64,000 nucleotides of DNA from Flavobacterium sp. 270 (GCF_004368785.1 NZ_SODM01000004.1:422521-486520); one strand, 5' to 3'; shown: positions 1-9,720, counted from the stretch's first letter. A program made the numbers and translations. Notes: a model not told the origin generated them from the sequence alone.

Positions 1-393
1 ATAACTTATAGCTTGCTATTATCTCTTTCAATTTTTTGATCAACTTGTTTTTATTGTTTTTAAAGCAGAAATCGAATTCTGCTAATAAAAAAACAACATG
101 CAAAATTACCTTAACAGCAAATCGCGAACTATCCAGGTAAAGACAAATAAATAATACAATAAGACATTTTGAAATCAAATCTGTTTTTTCTCAAAATCAC
201 GGGTTTTCTATAAAAAAATTAAAAACATACACGCCCTTAAAAAGACAAAAGAATATCACATTAAGGTATAAAAAATAGATCTTATTTATCTTTAAATCAA
301 TTAGTTAGATTATAACATTATTTTAGCAACTAAGCTGAAATATTTATTTACTTTTGGCCTCAATTTTAAAATATCACAATAATTTCTTACATT
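1..393. other. AT-rich intergenic leader, no gene seen
   Basis: No reading frame, RNA gene or convincing hairpin is visible. The stretch is strongly AT-rich and probably holds the promoter of the downstream histidine kinase, but no clear TTTG/TAnnTTTG pair or sigma54 -24/-12 pair could be assigned. Confidence 0.5.
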
Positions 394-1488
394 ATGAAAT
401 TTACTTCTACCGAAGAAAAGCTTAAAGAAAGAATTAAAGAATTGACTTGTCTTTACGAAATTTCTAAAATAATATCTCAGTCAGATTCTGTCAATAAAGG
501 AGTTTTAGAAGAAATAATTTTAAGTATAAAAAGGGCTTGGCGTTATAATGATGATACAATTGTAGAAATTCAAATTTTAGAACATACTTTATCAACTTCA
601 AAAATAAAAGAACAAACAGTTTTTCAGACTTGCAGCATACAAATTACAAATAAATATGCCGGCTTTATTAAGATACATTACCCGCAGGCTAAATATGCTG
701 AGAATGATTTTCTGGAAGACGAACAAAAGCTGCTTACGACTATTGCTTTTGAGATCGGTAATTTTATTGAAAAACATCAAATATTAAATGAGACTGCTTT
801 ATTGAATCGAACTATCGAACGACTGGATCGACTAAATCTTCTTGGCGAAATGACAGCCGGAATAGCACATGAACTTAACAGCCCGCTGGGAAATATATTA
901 GGATTTGCAGAACTTATTAAAAGTAACGCTACTGATCCTAAAATTATTTCTGATGTCTCGATAATCATAAATGCAGCTATATTTTCACGAGAAATTGTAA
1001 AAAAACTGTTGTTCTTTTCCTGCGAGATTCCGCAACAATTAAAACTACAAGAATTACAGCCGATAATAAATTTTGTACTGGCTTTTTTAAAACCAAATTT
1101 TCAAAAAAAAGATATTAAAAGTGAAGTCTTAATCAGTGATAATGCTATTATGGCAAACGTTGATTCTGTACAAATTACGCAGGTATTGTTTAATCTGTTT
1201 TTAAATGCTTTATATGCTTCTCCTAAAAAAAGCACTATAAAAATTGAAGTACAAAGTACATCTGAAAACATTTTAATTACCATAGCAGATCAAGGTTCAG
1301 GAATTCATGATGATATTAAACAAAAAATATTTGATCCTTTTTTTACCACTAAACCTATAAATGAAGGATGCGGACTTGGTCTGAGCATTGTTCTTGAAAT
1401 TATTAAAAAACATAACGGAGAAATAGTCCTTAAAAATAATTTTCCTGCAGGAACTATTTTTATAATTAAACTACCTGCAAATCAATAA
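394..1488 (+). CDS. Sensor histidine kinase (soluble, GAF-like input)
   Basis: Predicted kinase half of a two-component system. Seen in the sequence: a short N-terminal coiled stretch, a GAF-like region (about residues 20-125), a dimerisation/phosphoacceptor segment with the H-box GEMTAGIAHELNSPLGN (His159), an N-box around Asn267-Asn271, the G1 motif ADQGSGI near 298-304, the F-box IFDPFFTTK near 312-320 and the G2 motif GCGLGLS. No transmembrane segment or signal peptide is visible, so it is probably cytoplasmic and senses an internal signal. It lies 3 bp ahead of an NtrC-type regulator on the same strand, which is its likely partner. The 364-residue length fits the family. The signal is unknown. 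Confidence 0.9.
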   Translation: MKFTSTEEKLKERIKELTCLYEISKIISQSDSVNKGVLEEIILSIKRAWRYNDDTIVEIQILEHTLSTSKIKEQTVFQTCSIQITNKYAGFIKIHYPQAKYAENDFLEDEQKLLTTIAFEIGNFIEKHQILNETALLNRTIERLDRLNLLGEMTAGIAHELNSPLGNILGFAELIKSNATDPKIISDVSIIINAAIFSREIVKKLLFFSCEIPQQLKLQELQPIINFVLAFLKPNFQKKDIKSEVLISDNAIMANVDSVQITQVLFNLFLNALYASPKKSTIKIEVQSTSENILITIADQGSGIHDDIKQKIFDPFFTTKPINEGCGLGLSIVLEIIKKHNGEIVLKNNFPAGTIFIIKLPANQ

Positions 1489-1491
1489 GAA

Positions 1492-2808
1492 ATGAGCCTT
1501 AAAAAAAAGAATATACTTGTTGTTGACGATGACTATAATACGCTTGATCTGATACAACGTCATTTAAAACCTTTTAGTTATCACATTTATAAAGCGTCTT
1601 CTGTAAACGAAGCTGTAGAAGTATTAGAATATACCTCAATTGATTTATTAATTACAGATCTTAATATGCCGGAAATTAACGGTCTTGAGTTAATTAAATA
1701 TTCTAAAGAACATTATCCTCTTCTGCCTAAATTGGTTATTACCGGTATGCCTACCATTAATAATGCAGTCGAGGCAGTAAGATCTGGCGCACTGGATTAT
1801 TTGACAAAACCTTTTACAGGCAATGAGCTTTTTCAGGCTATAGAAACTTCATTTTTAAAAGGAGAAAAAAATCCAGCAGCTTCAAAAACCACCGAAGAAA
1901 TGCATTATGCCGGTATGATTGGGAGTTCAGATCATTTCAAAAATTTAATTGAAGTTATCAATCGGGTAAAAAACAACAAAGTAAATGTGCTGATAGAAGG
2001 CGAAAGCGGCACTGGAAAAGAACTTATTGCCAAAGCGATTCATTATACAGGAGCTTTGGCTAAAAAGCCTTTTATTTCTGTTAATTGTGGCGGTATACCC
2101 GAAAGCTTAATGGAATCTGAATTGTTCGGATATACTAAAGGTGCATTTACAGGTGCAAAAGAATCTAAAATAGGACTATTTCAGGCTGCATCTGGCGGTA
2201 CTATTTTTTTAGATGAAATTGGCAATGCCCCATTATCTATACAAACCAGACTTTTAAGAGTATTACAGGAAAAAGAAATCATGAGGGTCGGTGCAGTAGA
2301 TACTGAAAAAATAGATGTTAGAATATTATCTGCAACAAACAGTGATTTATATAAGATGGTGCTTAACGGCACTTTTAGAGAAGATTTATATTATCGAATT
2401 AATGTTGTAAATATAAAAACCAAGCCGTTAAGAGACAGAAAAGAAGATATTATACCTTTAGTAAAAAGTTTTATCGAAAAATATACTGTAGAATATAACA
2501 AGCATAATATTAAGCTTAATGAAGAAGTGCATGAAATCTTATCCCGGTATTCCTGGCCGGGCAATGTTCGCGAATTAGAAAACATAGTTCAGAGAATGAT
2601 TATTATGAGTGATGACATTATTGATATGCAGCATATTCCTGAGAATCTAAAATATCATTTACCAGAGAAAAAAGAACAATTTAAATCCTTAAAAGAATAT
2701 GAAAAAGATCATATTCTAAAGATATTAGCCACTGTTGGAAATAACAAAACCAAAGCAGCAAAGATTTTACAAATAGATCGCAAAACATTAAATCAGAAAA
2801 TAACCTAG
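1492..2808 (+). CDS. Sigma54-dependent NtrC-family response regulator
   Basis: Transcriptional activator that would remodel sigma54-RNA polymerase after phosphorylation by the kinase directly upstream. Seen: a receiver domain (about residues 6-120) with acidic pocket Asp12-14, phosphoacceptor Asp56, Thr84 and Lys106; an AAA+ domain with Walker A GESGTGKE (170-177), the sigma54-contacting GAFTGA loop (217-222) and Walker B FLDEIG (239-244); the arginine-containing SWPGNVRELEN segment near 354-364; and a C-terminal Fis-type helix-turn-helix (about 415-438, NKTKAAKILQIDRKTLNQK). The protein stops immediately after the recognition helix. It begins 3 bp after the kinase stop, so the two are very likely cotranscribed. 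No target with a clear -24/-12 promoter was recognised in the window. Confidence 0.94.
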   Translation: MSLKKKNILVVDDDYNTLDLIQRHLKPFSYHIYKASSVNEAVEVLEYTSIDLLITDLNMPEINGLELIKYSKEHYPLLPKLVITGMPTINNAVEAVRSGALDYLTKPFTGNELFQAIETSFLKGEKNPAASKTTEEMHYAGMIGSSDHFKNLIEVINRVKNNKVNVLIEGESGTGKELIAKAIHYTGALAKKPFISVNCGGIPESLMESELFGYTKGAFTGAKESKIGLFQAASGGTIFLDEIGNAPLSIQTRLLRVLQEKEIMRVGAVDTEKIDVRILSATNSDLYKMVLNGTFREDLYYRINVVNIKTKPLRDRKEDIIPLVKSFIEKYTVEYNKHNIKLNEEVHEILSRYSWPGNVRELENIVQRMIIMSDDIIDMQHIPENLKYHLPEKKEQFKSLKEYEKDHILKILATVGNNKTKAAKILQIDRKTLNQKIT

Positions 2809-3161
2809 AAAAATCGGGGAATTATTTCCCTTATGGTTATAAATCACCCGCTACAATATTACTTCAATTCTTATTAGAAAAATACAAAAACCTAATCTTT
2901 AAGTTATTACATTTTGTAAGTATTTTCAGGTATATTTTTTGCCTCTATAAGACAAATAAGTATTAAAATAGTATTTACAATTATCACGAAGTTGTTATTC
3001 TTATCTAATTTCTTTTAAAGATTGGCTAAAGTTAATATTTAATTGAATAGAAATTGTGTGCTGTTTTAATATTGATCTTCATTGACTAAAGTGTAAAAAA
3101 TAACTGATAATCAATTAATTAAAATAAAAAATATTAACTTTAATTTAAAATTCGGGCTTTT
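2809..3161. other. AT-rich intergenic region
   Basis: About 350 bp without a gene. A weak GGGAA/TTCCC hairpin (2817-2830) follows the response regulator stop but has no T-tract. The rest is AT-rich and presumably contains the promoter of the first AraC-type gene. No operator-like palindrome was found. Confidence 0.4.
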
Positions 3162-4142
3162 ATGAAAATCATTAAACATTCGTATGGCGCAGACTTAAAC
3201 TGGGTAGAACCATTTGCTAAACAATTTGATGGAAAAGTTGAGGGTAATTTCATTATAATTCCAGAAGAATCGCAAGCAGGAATAAGGTATTTTCTTGATT
3301 GCGGTGATGGCATTGTTGCTTATTATCTGGATGTTGAGTACAAAAAGAATTTTCATTTAATTCAAAAAAACGATAGTCATGATTTTGTTGGTTTCTACTA
3401 TAATCTTACCGATGGAGAAGTAACGGTTTCTGGAGATGAGTTTATGTACGATGTTGGAAGATGGCAATATAATCTGGCCGTTATAGACGGGGCGCTAGAA
3501 TCTATATACGATGTAAAAACCGGAAGCAAAACATTTGCACTCTGCATTTTTATAAAAAAAAACAGGTTAGAAGAGTTTACTAAAAAGAACAATATTGTTT
3601 TTGAGAATATTGATCAAATTGTAGATTCTAAGAAAAATACAATGATTCGTTTTGACAGAATGAGCGACGAAACTTTTCACCTATTAGATGATTTACGCAA
3701 ATTAAAACCAGGCGGACCAATTTTTAATCTCAACCTGGTTGGAACTGTACACATGCTTATTTCTAATTATTTAAAGAAACTGGCAAGTAAAAGAATTATA
3801 ATTCAAACAGTTAATAAATCGGATTTAGCAAATATTATAAACTGTCAAATGTATTTAATCCAAAATATAAAAGAACCTTTTCCGAGTATAAAGCTAATGG
3901 CAAATAAAGCCAATATGTCTGAATCAAAATTTAAAAATTTATTTAGAAAAATAACCGGCAAAACGCCAAGTATTTTTTTCATGGACAACAAGCTGCTTTT
4001 ATCTAAAGACTTATTAGAAAAAAAACAATTATCTATTACACAAATCTCTGACCAGCTCAACTTTACTAATAATTCTTATTTCGCTTCAAAATTTAAGGAG
4101 CATTTTGGAATGACTCCAAAATCGTACCTCAAACAATTGTAA
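3162..4142 (+). CDS. AraC-family transcriptional regulator (paralog 1)
   Basis: Predicted DNA-binding regulator of 326 residues. The C-terminal hundred residues carry the two helix-turn-helix units of the AraC family: the first around IKLMANKANMSESKFKNLF, the second around ITQISDQLNFTNNSYFASKF, followed by the typical HFGMTPKSY ending. The N-terminal 210 residues have no family I can name; they form a mainly beta-rich region, perhaps a ligand or cofactor sensing domain. There is no signal peptide or membrane span. The next gene encodes a paralog of the same length and layout only 36 bp downstream, so the pair looks like a tandem duplication. The pectin locus starts about 1.2 kb further on, but on the opposite strand, so a link to pectin is only positional. 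Confidence 0.88.
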   Translation: MKIIKHSYGADLNWVEPFAKQFDGKVEGNFIIIPEESQAGIRYFLDCGDGIVAYYLDVEYKKNFHLIQKNDSHDFVGFYYNLTDGEVTVSGDEFMYDVGRWQYNLAVIDGALESIYDVKTGSKTFALCIFIKKNRLEEFTKKNNIVFENIDQIVDSKKNTMIRFDRMSDETFHLLDDLRKLKPGGPIFNLNLVGTVHMLISNYLKKLASKRIIIQTVNKSDLANIINCQMYLIQNIKEPFPSIKLMANKANMSESKFKNLFRKITGKTPSIFFMDNKLLLSKDLLEKKQLSITQISDQLNFTNNSYFASKFKEHFGMTPKSYLKQL

Positions 4143-4178
4143 TTCGTTATTAATATTTGAATTATTTAGAAATAGTTT

Positions 4179-5171
4179 ATGAAAAAAATTAGTCATTACT
4201 GCACCTTAACACCAGATTCTCTACATCAAATTGCTGAAGGGTTAGAAACTAAAGTTATTGATGACAAAATCCTATACATTCCTAAGGAATTAGGAAATGG
4301 GCATGTTTTTTTTACTCAGATTACCCCAGAAATTTCAGCAATATTTTTTGATGTTTCTTTTAACATTCCAATAAAATTTGTCCGATTGGGAGGTTTAGAC
4401 GATTTGTTGATTTTTCATTATGATCTGAGTGAACATGTTAACTTAATTAAAATCAATAATATTGATTATGAAATAGGATCATTTGACAGGCTGGATCTTG
4501 CAATTATGGATAATCAATTAGAAAGCGGTTTTAAACCTGCTATAGATGAAAGGACTGTAGCGATACGTTTAATAATCAATAAAAACCTCTTAACAGATTT
4601 TATAAAAACATATTTAAAAGAGGAAAACAGCACCAAAAGAAACACAAATAAATCATCATTCTACCATTATGGCAATATTGACAGTAATAGTATTTTATTA
4701 ATTCAGGCCATTAAAAATAAGTCTATTTCTGAATTTTCTTTTGAGTCGCTTCTAAAAGGAACTTCACTAAAGCTTTTAGGAAACTTTTTTAATAAATTTT
4801 ATAATGCTAATTCTCAGGCAAGCGACATTACAGAAATAGAAAATGAAGCTATTACAAAAACAAAAGAATACCTTCAAAACAATCTGTATGGTCCATTTCC
4901 GTCGGTTACATTTTTAGCTGCAATGGCCGGTATGTCAGAGTCAAAATACAAATCATTATTTAGAAAATGTTACGATATCACACCCAATAATTTCTTTATA
5001 TATGAAAAGATGAAACTGGGAAAAGAACTCTTAAAAAGTGGCGAATTTAATACTCTTACCGAAGTTCTTTATGAATTAAACTATAGTAAACTAAGTTATT
5101 TTTCTTCTAAATATTTTGAGCTTTTTGATAGAAAACCTTCAGAAGACTTCTTAAAAAGAAGAGATCGCTAA
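4179..5171 (+). CDS. AraC-family transcriptional regulator (paralog 2)
   Basis: Second of two tandem AraC-type regulators, 330 residues. The C-terminal half shows the same layout as its neighbour: VTFLAAMAGMSESKYKSLF as the first helix-turn-helix and TLTEVLYELNYSKLSYFSSKY as the second, with FDRKPSEDFLK closing the domain. The N-terminal region has a similar pattern (an EIG-F-RLDLAIMDNQLESG stretch parallels EVGRWQYNLAVIDGALES-type residues in paralog 1), supporting common ancestry. The short 36-bp gap suggests cotranscription, and a terminator-like hairpin follows at 5187. The regulated genes are unknown. Confidence 0.87.
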   Translation: MKKISHYCTLTPDSLHQIAEGLETKVIDDKILYIPKELGNGHVFFTQITPEISAIFFDVSFNIPIKFVRLGGLDDLLIFHYDLSEHVNLIKINNIDYEIGSFDRLDLAIMDNQLESGFKPAIDERTVAIRLIINKNLLTDFIKTYLKEENSTKRNTNKSSFYHYGNIDSNSILLIQAIKNKSISEFSFESLLKGTSLKLLGNFFNKFYNANSQASDITEIENEAITKTKEYLQNNLYGPFPSVTFLAAMAGMSESKYKSLFRKCYDITPNNFFIYEKMKLGKELLKSGEFNTLTEVLYELNYSKLSYFSSKYFELFDRKPSEDFLKRRDR

Positions 5172-5186
5172 AATTATATTCAAAAA

Positions 5187-5212
5187 AAAGAGAGACCGAA
5201 ATCTCTCTTTTT
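5187..5212 (+). terminator. Rho-independent terminator-like hairpin after the AraC pair
   Basis: Perfect 9-bp stem AAAGAGAGA / TCTCTCTTT with loop CCGAAA, followed by a short T run. It sits 15 bp after the second AraC stop codon. Confidence 0.7.
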
Positions 5213-5340
5213 AAATTTTAATATCAACAATCAAAATTTAAAATACAACAACTACAACTGCTTATTTAGTAAAGCAAAAGTCTGATTAATTGTTAATTAT
5301 CCCTGCCTTTAAAAGTTATCATAATTATATTTTAAGACTT

Positions 5341-6084
5341 TTATTTAATTCCTTTCTGCAGTTTTTCTAATAAAGGATTTTTTGAATTTTTAATTTGATT
5401 TAAAACAATCTGAGCAATTTCAGTTGCGCCTTTAAAAGATAAATGTGTATCATCATCTTTGGCTGTTTTATAGAATGGATTTTCGCCTTCTTTAAAATGA
5501 AGATGCAGTAGTTTTGATTTTTCAGGTCCGTAAGATTGTTCTAATAATTCGGTATAATATTCCAGATCAATAAAAGGAACATTATATTCCTGCGCCGTTA
5601 ATCTTGTTTCTAGCGGATAATCTCCGTGTGTTGGTACTAAAACACCTTTTTCATTAAAATTACGTCTGGCAATAGACGTTAATAAAATTGGAATAGCACC
5701 TTTTTCTCTGGCTTCCTGCACAAATTTAATTAGGTTATAACGATATGTTGTATGCGGATTTGTATAACGTGTTGAATCTTGAATCTTTTCATCGTTATGT
5801 CCAAATTCGATAAAAACGTAATCTCCTTTTTTGAGTTTTTTATAGATCGAATCCCATCGTTTTTCGTTGATAAAACTTTTGGTACTTCTTCCGTTCTGAG
5901 CCTTATTTACTATTACGAAATTATCTTTAAAATACGGTTGTAATACTTGCGCCCAGCCGTGTTCTGGATTATGTTCGGGATCGGCTTTGTTGGCCATTGT
6001 AGAATCGCCAATGCAGTAAACTGTTGTTTTTTGTGCAAAACTGTTTATGGTTAGAAAACAGAAAAGTAAAAGATATTTTTTCAT
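5341..6084 (-). CDS. Rhamnogalacturonan acetylesterase-like SGNH hydrolase (CE12-like)
   Basis: Predicted exported esterase removing acetyl groups from rhamnogalacturonan backbones. Seen: a signal peptide (MKKYLLLFCFLTINSFAQ), then the SGNH blocks: GDST (Gly26-Thr29, nucleophile Ser28), GRS (Gly65 in QNGRSTKSF), GHND (95-98) and a C-terminal DDTH with Asp211 and His214 completing the triad. The length of 247 residues fits CE12 enzymes. It is the last gene of the minus-strand run of pectin enzymes, about 250 bp beyond a GH28 gene, with a dispersed inverted repeat in between. The context makes an acetylated pectin substrate likely; the exact linkage is inferred. Confidence 0.88.
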   Translation of the reverse strand: MKKYLLLFCFLTINSFAQKTTVYCIGDSTMANKADPEHNPEHGWAQVLQPYFKDNFVIVNKAQNGRSTKSFINEKRWDSIYKKLKKGDYVFIEFGHNDEKIQDSTRYTNPHTTYRYNLIKFVQEAREKGAIPILLTSIARRNFNEKGVLVPTHGDYPLETRLTAQEYNVPFIDLEYYTELLEQSYGPEKSKLLHLHFKEGENPFYKTAKDDDTHLSFKGATEIAQIVLNQIKNSKNPLLEKLQKGIK

Positions 6085-6175
6085 TTTTTGTAAATTTTAA
6101 ATAGTATTGGATTGATATAACCGTAAAGTTCACAATGATTTACGCAATGAACGTTAAGTTTTTCTGTTCATTTTT

Positions 6176-6246
6176 AATCTCGCAAAGGCGCGAAGGCGCA
6201 AAGTTCTTTATTGATTTTCTTTGCGCCTCTGCGACTTTGCGAGATT
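6176..6246. repeat. Inverted dispersed repeat of the 'CGCAAAGnCGC' type
   Basis: Two 28-bp arms (6176-6203 and 6219-6246) pair as AATCTCGCAAAG...GCGCAAAG against its reverse complement with three mismatches, around a 15-bp loop. The arm sequence belongs to a family seen at several other intergenic sites in this window (around 11346, 16906, 31185, 31273, 31427 and 56788). Confidence 0.75.
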
Positions 6247-6337
6247 CTTTAAAATTTGATTCCTCAAAATTGAATCCGTGTAAATTCGCGGCAACTAAAA
6301 ACCTTTGAACCTTTATCCCTTAGTTCCTTAGAACCTT

Positions 6338-7690
6338 TTATGGCGTTACCGCCGTCGGAACTGTTGCTTTTTTACCAATAAAAACATCTGTCATGAGAAC
6401 ATTTTCTGCATTCTCGTTTGAAATGGCATTTTTTGCTTCTTTTATTTCGATATTATTTAAGCTGATATTCTGGATTTTTTTCTCTGGAAACCCCTGAATC
6501 ACAATTCCGGATTCTGTTGCTTTATTACTGGTAATATTTGAAAAATGAACATTTGAAATTTCAGATTGAAAACCTTTTCCTTCCCCGTGATAATTGGCCG
6601 TAATATAAAGACAATCTTCTACTTCGTCTAATTGTATATTATTGACAAAAATATTCTTTACATAACCACCGCGATCGGCATTGGTTTTTATATAAATTCC
6701 TCTTTTAAGATATCCAGCGGTTTTACAGTTTTCTACAAAAACATTTTGCACTCCTGCCGACATTTCACTGCCAATAACAACTCCGTGGAGTCCTTTAAAA
6801 TTACAATTTCTAATCACAATGTTCTCACTTGGCGTCGCTGTGTTCGCTCTTCCTTCATGATCTCGTCCTGCTTTTATGGCAACATTATCATCGCCATTGT
6901 CAAAGTTTACATTTTCGATTAAAACATCTTTGGCATATTCCGGATCAATTCCGTCGTTGTTATAATTTAGAGATTTATAACTTATTCCTCTTACGGTTAT
7001 GCTTTCTGATTTTAAAAGATGCAAACACCAAAAAGGCGAATTTTCTATACGAACATTTTCGACTAAGATATTTTTACATTTAAAAAACTGAATCATTTGC
7101 GGACGTAAAAAATAACCGTCACCTAATTTTCTTTCTTCAATAGGAACATTATTATGATTCATATCACGGCTTAAATTCTTGCCGGCATTTTCTTTTGCTT
7201 TAAAACTTTTCCAGGTCTTTCCTCCTTCTCCATCAATTGTTCCTTCGCCTGTAATGGCAATATTATTACATTGGTAAGCATAAATAAGCGGGCTGTAATT
7301 GTAGAGCATCGTTCCTTCCCAACTGGTTAAAACCATTGGCAAATAATCCTTTGGATTGTCGCTGAATTTTATCTTTGCTCCTTTTTCAATCTTAAGGTTT
7401 ACATTACTCACAAAATGAATTGGACCGTTTATTTTATAAATTCCTTTTGGCACAATAATAGTTCCGCCGTTATTCTTTTTGCATAATGCCATCGCTTTGT
7501 CAAAAGCTTTTTTATTATCGTAAATCGAATCTCCTTTTGCTCCCGTTTTTAAAATATTTATTTGATAAGCCGGAATAACCGGCAACTGAATTCTATGCAC
7601 AATTTCATCCACTTTTCCGCTGGGAAATGGAGTATTCTGTGCAAATGAAACACAAGAAATCAATAAAAAAAAGAGATATTTAAAATTCAT
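6338..7690 (-). CDS. GH28 polygalacturonase-like glycoside hydrolase
   Basis: Predicted exported pectin hydrolase with a right-handed parallel beta-helix fold. I place the start at the ATG at 7690 (MNFKYLFFLLISCVSFAQ), which gives a clean signal peptide; a start 27 bp upstream would put nine extra residues before it and overlap the previous gene. GH28 signature blocks are present: NNDGIDPE (NTD-like block), NFDNGDDNVAIKAG with the paired aspartates, GLHGVVIGSEMSAG (GHG-like block) and RGIYIKTNADRGG (RIK-like block). The GHG block reads LHG and RIK reads YIK, small variations compared with the second GH28 in the locus. It follows the PL10-CE8 gene by 11 bp, so the two are probably cotranscribed and act on the same de-esterified pectin. 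Confidence 0.92.
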   Translation of the reverse strand: MNFKYLFFLLISCVSFAQNTPFPSGKVDEIVHRIQLPVIPAYQINILKTGAKGDSIYDNKKAFDKAMALCKKNNGGTIIVPKGIYKINGPIHFVSNVNLKIEKGAKIKFSDNPKDYLPMVLTSWEGTMLYNYSPLIYAYQCNNIAITGEGTIDGEGGKTWKSFKAKENAGKNLSRDMNHNNVPIEERKLGDGYFLRPQMIQFFKCKNILVENVRIENSPFWCLHLLKSESITVRGISYKSLNYNNDGIDPEYAKDVLIENVNFDNGDDNVAIKAGRDHEGRANTATPSENIVIRNCNFKGLHGVVIGSEMSAGVQNVFVENCKTAGYLKRGIYIKTNADRGGYVKNIFVNNIQLDEVEDCLYITANYHGEGKGFQSEISNVHFSNITSNKATESGIVIQGFPEKKIQNISLNNIEIKEAKNAISNENAENVLMTDVFIGKKATVPTAVTP

Positions 7691-7701
7691 AATTTTAAGA
7701 T

Positions 7702-9711
7702 TTACTGCAAATACCAATTTTTTATTTTATCCTGAAGAATGTTTTCAATCGTATATTTTGAGGCTTCTTTTTTACTAAGCTGATGCGACCATGAAACTCT
7801 TTTATTGGGTTGAAATCCTTCGCCTTTGCAATTGTATTCTGCATAAAAGCTGTTTTTTTCTGCATCAGGCTTCGACCAATTTTGCCAGCCTTCCGGTTTT
7901 ATCTGATTTCCCATTTCGCAGTCTATATAAACCGTTTTTGCATAAATACGCCAAGGTCTTCCCAAATAAACGTCAGTTGCTGCAGGATTTGCCGTTAGTT
8001 TACAGTTTTTAAAAACAAAACCAAAAGCTGTTTCCTGTGGCGTTGAAGCCGCGGTGATATACGAACTCTTGATGCTGTGAATCGTACAGTTTTCAAACAA
8101 TGCTGTTGCACGTCCGAAAATAAAATCGGTTGTACCTTCTATATAACAGTCTTTAAAATAATGTTTGGCATCAGTCCCAGATAAATACAACGTATCCTGA
8201 TTTCCAGAAAGTGTGCAGTTTACCACTTTTACGCGGTTTCCAGTTATCGATAAAGCCATAGCCTGACCGTTTTCACCAGATGTATTTTTGATGGTTAAAT
8301 TTGAAATTTTGCAATCATCACCTGCTACTAAAAGTGTAGAAGTATAAAATGTACTGTTTCTTCCGAGGTTTATCTTTTTGAAATTATCATCAAAAGCTAT
8401 AATTGTGTTTTCTCTACTTTCTCCCTGCAGTATAATATTGGTATTGCATTCTGGAATTTGAACTTTTTCATTATAAACTCCATTCTTTATGTAAATCGTC
8501 ACGTTTTCATACGGAAACGCCGGACTTGCATAAACAGCATCCTGAATTTTAGTAAAATCGCCAGAACCGTCTTGCGCTACTACAAAATAATTCGTTTTTT
8601 TTTGGTCTGAAGTTACAGCAGAAGAAACTTTTACGCCATTTTTTACTGCCCAAGCCGGAAATTTTTGCAAAACTTCTTTTCCGGCATCAGAATACCAGGA
8701 ATAACCATTTCTTCTTTCATCGCCAATTTGATCTAATGACTTTTTTCTGATTCCATCGCGATCACAAAAGAAAGGTTCGTTGGTTTCCAAATCCATAAAT
8801 CTCGCCCAAATTGGGTTTGCATTTTGAGTCGGAATCATTTTTTTGTCAATAATTTTTCCGTTATCATTCAGCACTCTTTTTTCTTCCAGATTGGTGATTT
8901 TTGTTTTTTCAAACCAAGCGTTTGCTCCTTTTACTGCAGCAATTATTTCTGGCGAAGGTTTCTCAATCGACATCAAAAGCAATACAATTTTTACCGATTC
9001 GTAACCGCTTAAAGATTTTAATTCAAAAGCTCTGGCGTTTGCAGGCGCAAGTGTTACTTCATCATGCTGTGCGCACCAAGCCGTAAGAACTCGGTTTTGT
9101 TTGTATTGTGTTTTTAAGATACAGTCTACTCCTTTATCAAAAGCTTTTTTACATTTTTCAACAACTTCTTTGGATGGTTTTATGCTGTAATAATCGGTTT
9201 CTTCTCCAATTGGTCTTATCACATTCATGATATTTACCATCGAATCATCATTATACGTAATATGCGTATAATACCCTTTTTTCAACGGATAAAACTGAGG
9301 CCAACCGCCATTTGCATATTGTGCCTCTAATAAATAATTAAGCCCTTTAAGAAAAGATTCTTTGTAACGATCGTCTTTGGTCTGAGCATACATCTTAGAC
9401 ATAAAAAGCATTTCCTGTGTCGTCGCTCCGTTGTCTGTAGTCGTTTCTTCAGTAGTCTTTTTTATTTCCAATAAATCTTTCTGCTGTTTCGGCGTTAATT
9501 CATCCTGCATCTGGATGTTTTTTGGCCAGCCGCCAATATTTCTTTGGTACAGCAAAACATTTTCGGCTATTTTTTTTGCTTCGGGAGTTCCAAACCAAGA
9601 TGCATCATTTTTACGAATAATATCCGGCCAGCGTTTATACGTATTTTGTGCATTCACAATACAACTACAAATACATAAAAAGAGAACTAAATGTTTTTTT
9701 AACTGAATCAT
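7702..9711 (-). CDS. Pectate lyase (PL10)-pectin methylesterase (CE8) fusion
   Basis: Predicted bifunctional exported enzyme of 669 residues with signal peptide MIQLKKHLVLFLCICSCIVNA. The N-terminal part (about 24-360) resembles PL10 pectate lyase, with KRWPDIIRKNDASWFG, QRNIGGWPKNIQMQ, GGWPQFYPL and ARFMDLETNEPFFCDRDG. The C-terminal part (about 375-669) is a CE8 pectinesterase: VVAQDGSGDFTKIQDAV, GQAMAL, QDTLYL, DFIFG and LGRPWRIYAKTVY. The methylesterase would strip methyl groups from homogalacturonan and the lyase would then cleave the exposed polygalacturonate to unsaturated oligogalacturonides. It sits between GH43 and GH28 genes with gaps of about 10 bp, consistent with one operon. Confidence 0.92.
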   Translation of the reverse strand: MIQLKKHLVLFLCICSCIVNAQNTYKRWPDIIRKNDASWFGTPEAKKIAENVLLYQRNIGGWPKNIQMQDELTPKQQKDLLEIKKTTEETTTDNGATTQEMLFMSKMYAQTKDDRYKESFLKGLNYLLEAQYANGGWPQFYPLKKGYYTHITYNDDSMVNIMNVIRPIGEETDYYSIKPSKEVVEKCKKAFDKGVDCILKTQYKQNRVLTAWCAQHDEVTLAPANARAFELKSLSGYESVKIVLLLMSIEKPSPEIIAAVKGANAWFEKTKITNLEEKRVLNDNGKIIDKKMIPTQNANPIWARFMDLETNEPFFCDRDGIRKKSLDQIGDERRNGYSWYSDAGKEVLQKFPAWAVKNGVKVSSAVTSDQKKTNYFVVAQDGSGDFTKIQDAVYASPAFPYENVTIYIKNGVYNEKVQIPECNTNIILQGESRENTIIAFDDNFKKINLGRNSTFYTSTLLVAGDDCKISNLTIKNTSGENGQAMALSITGNRVKVVNCTLSGNQDTLYLSGTDAKHYFKDCYIEGTTDFIFGRATALFENCTIHSIKSSYITAASTPQETAFGFVFKNCKLTANPAATDVYLGRPWRIYAKTVYIDCEMGNQIKPEGWQNWSKPDAEKNSFYAEYNCKGEGFQPNKRVSWSHQLSKKEASKYTIENILQDKIKNWYLQ

Positions 9712-9720
9712 TTTTTTAGC

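Noticed and set aside
1..393. Sigma54 -24/-12 promoter before the histidine kinase
   Set aside because: A TTGGCC at about 355 lacks the GC of a -12 element at the right spacing.
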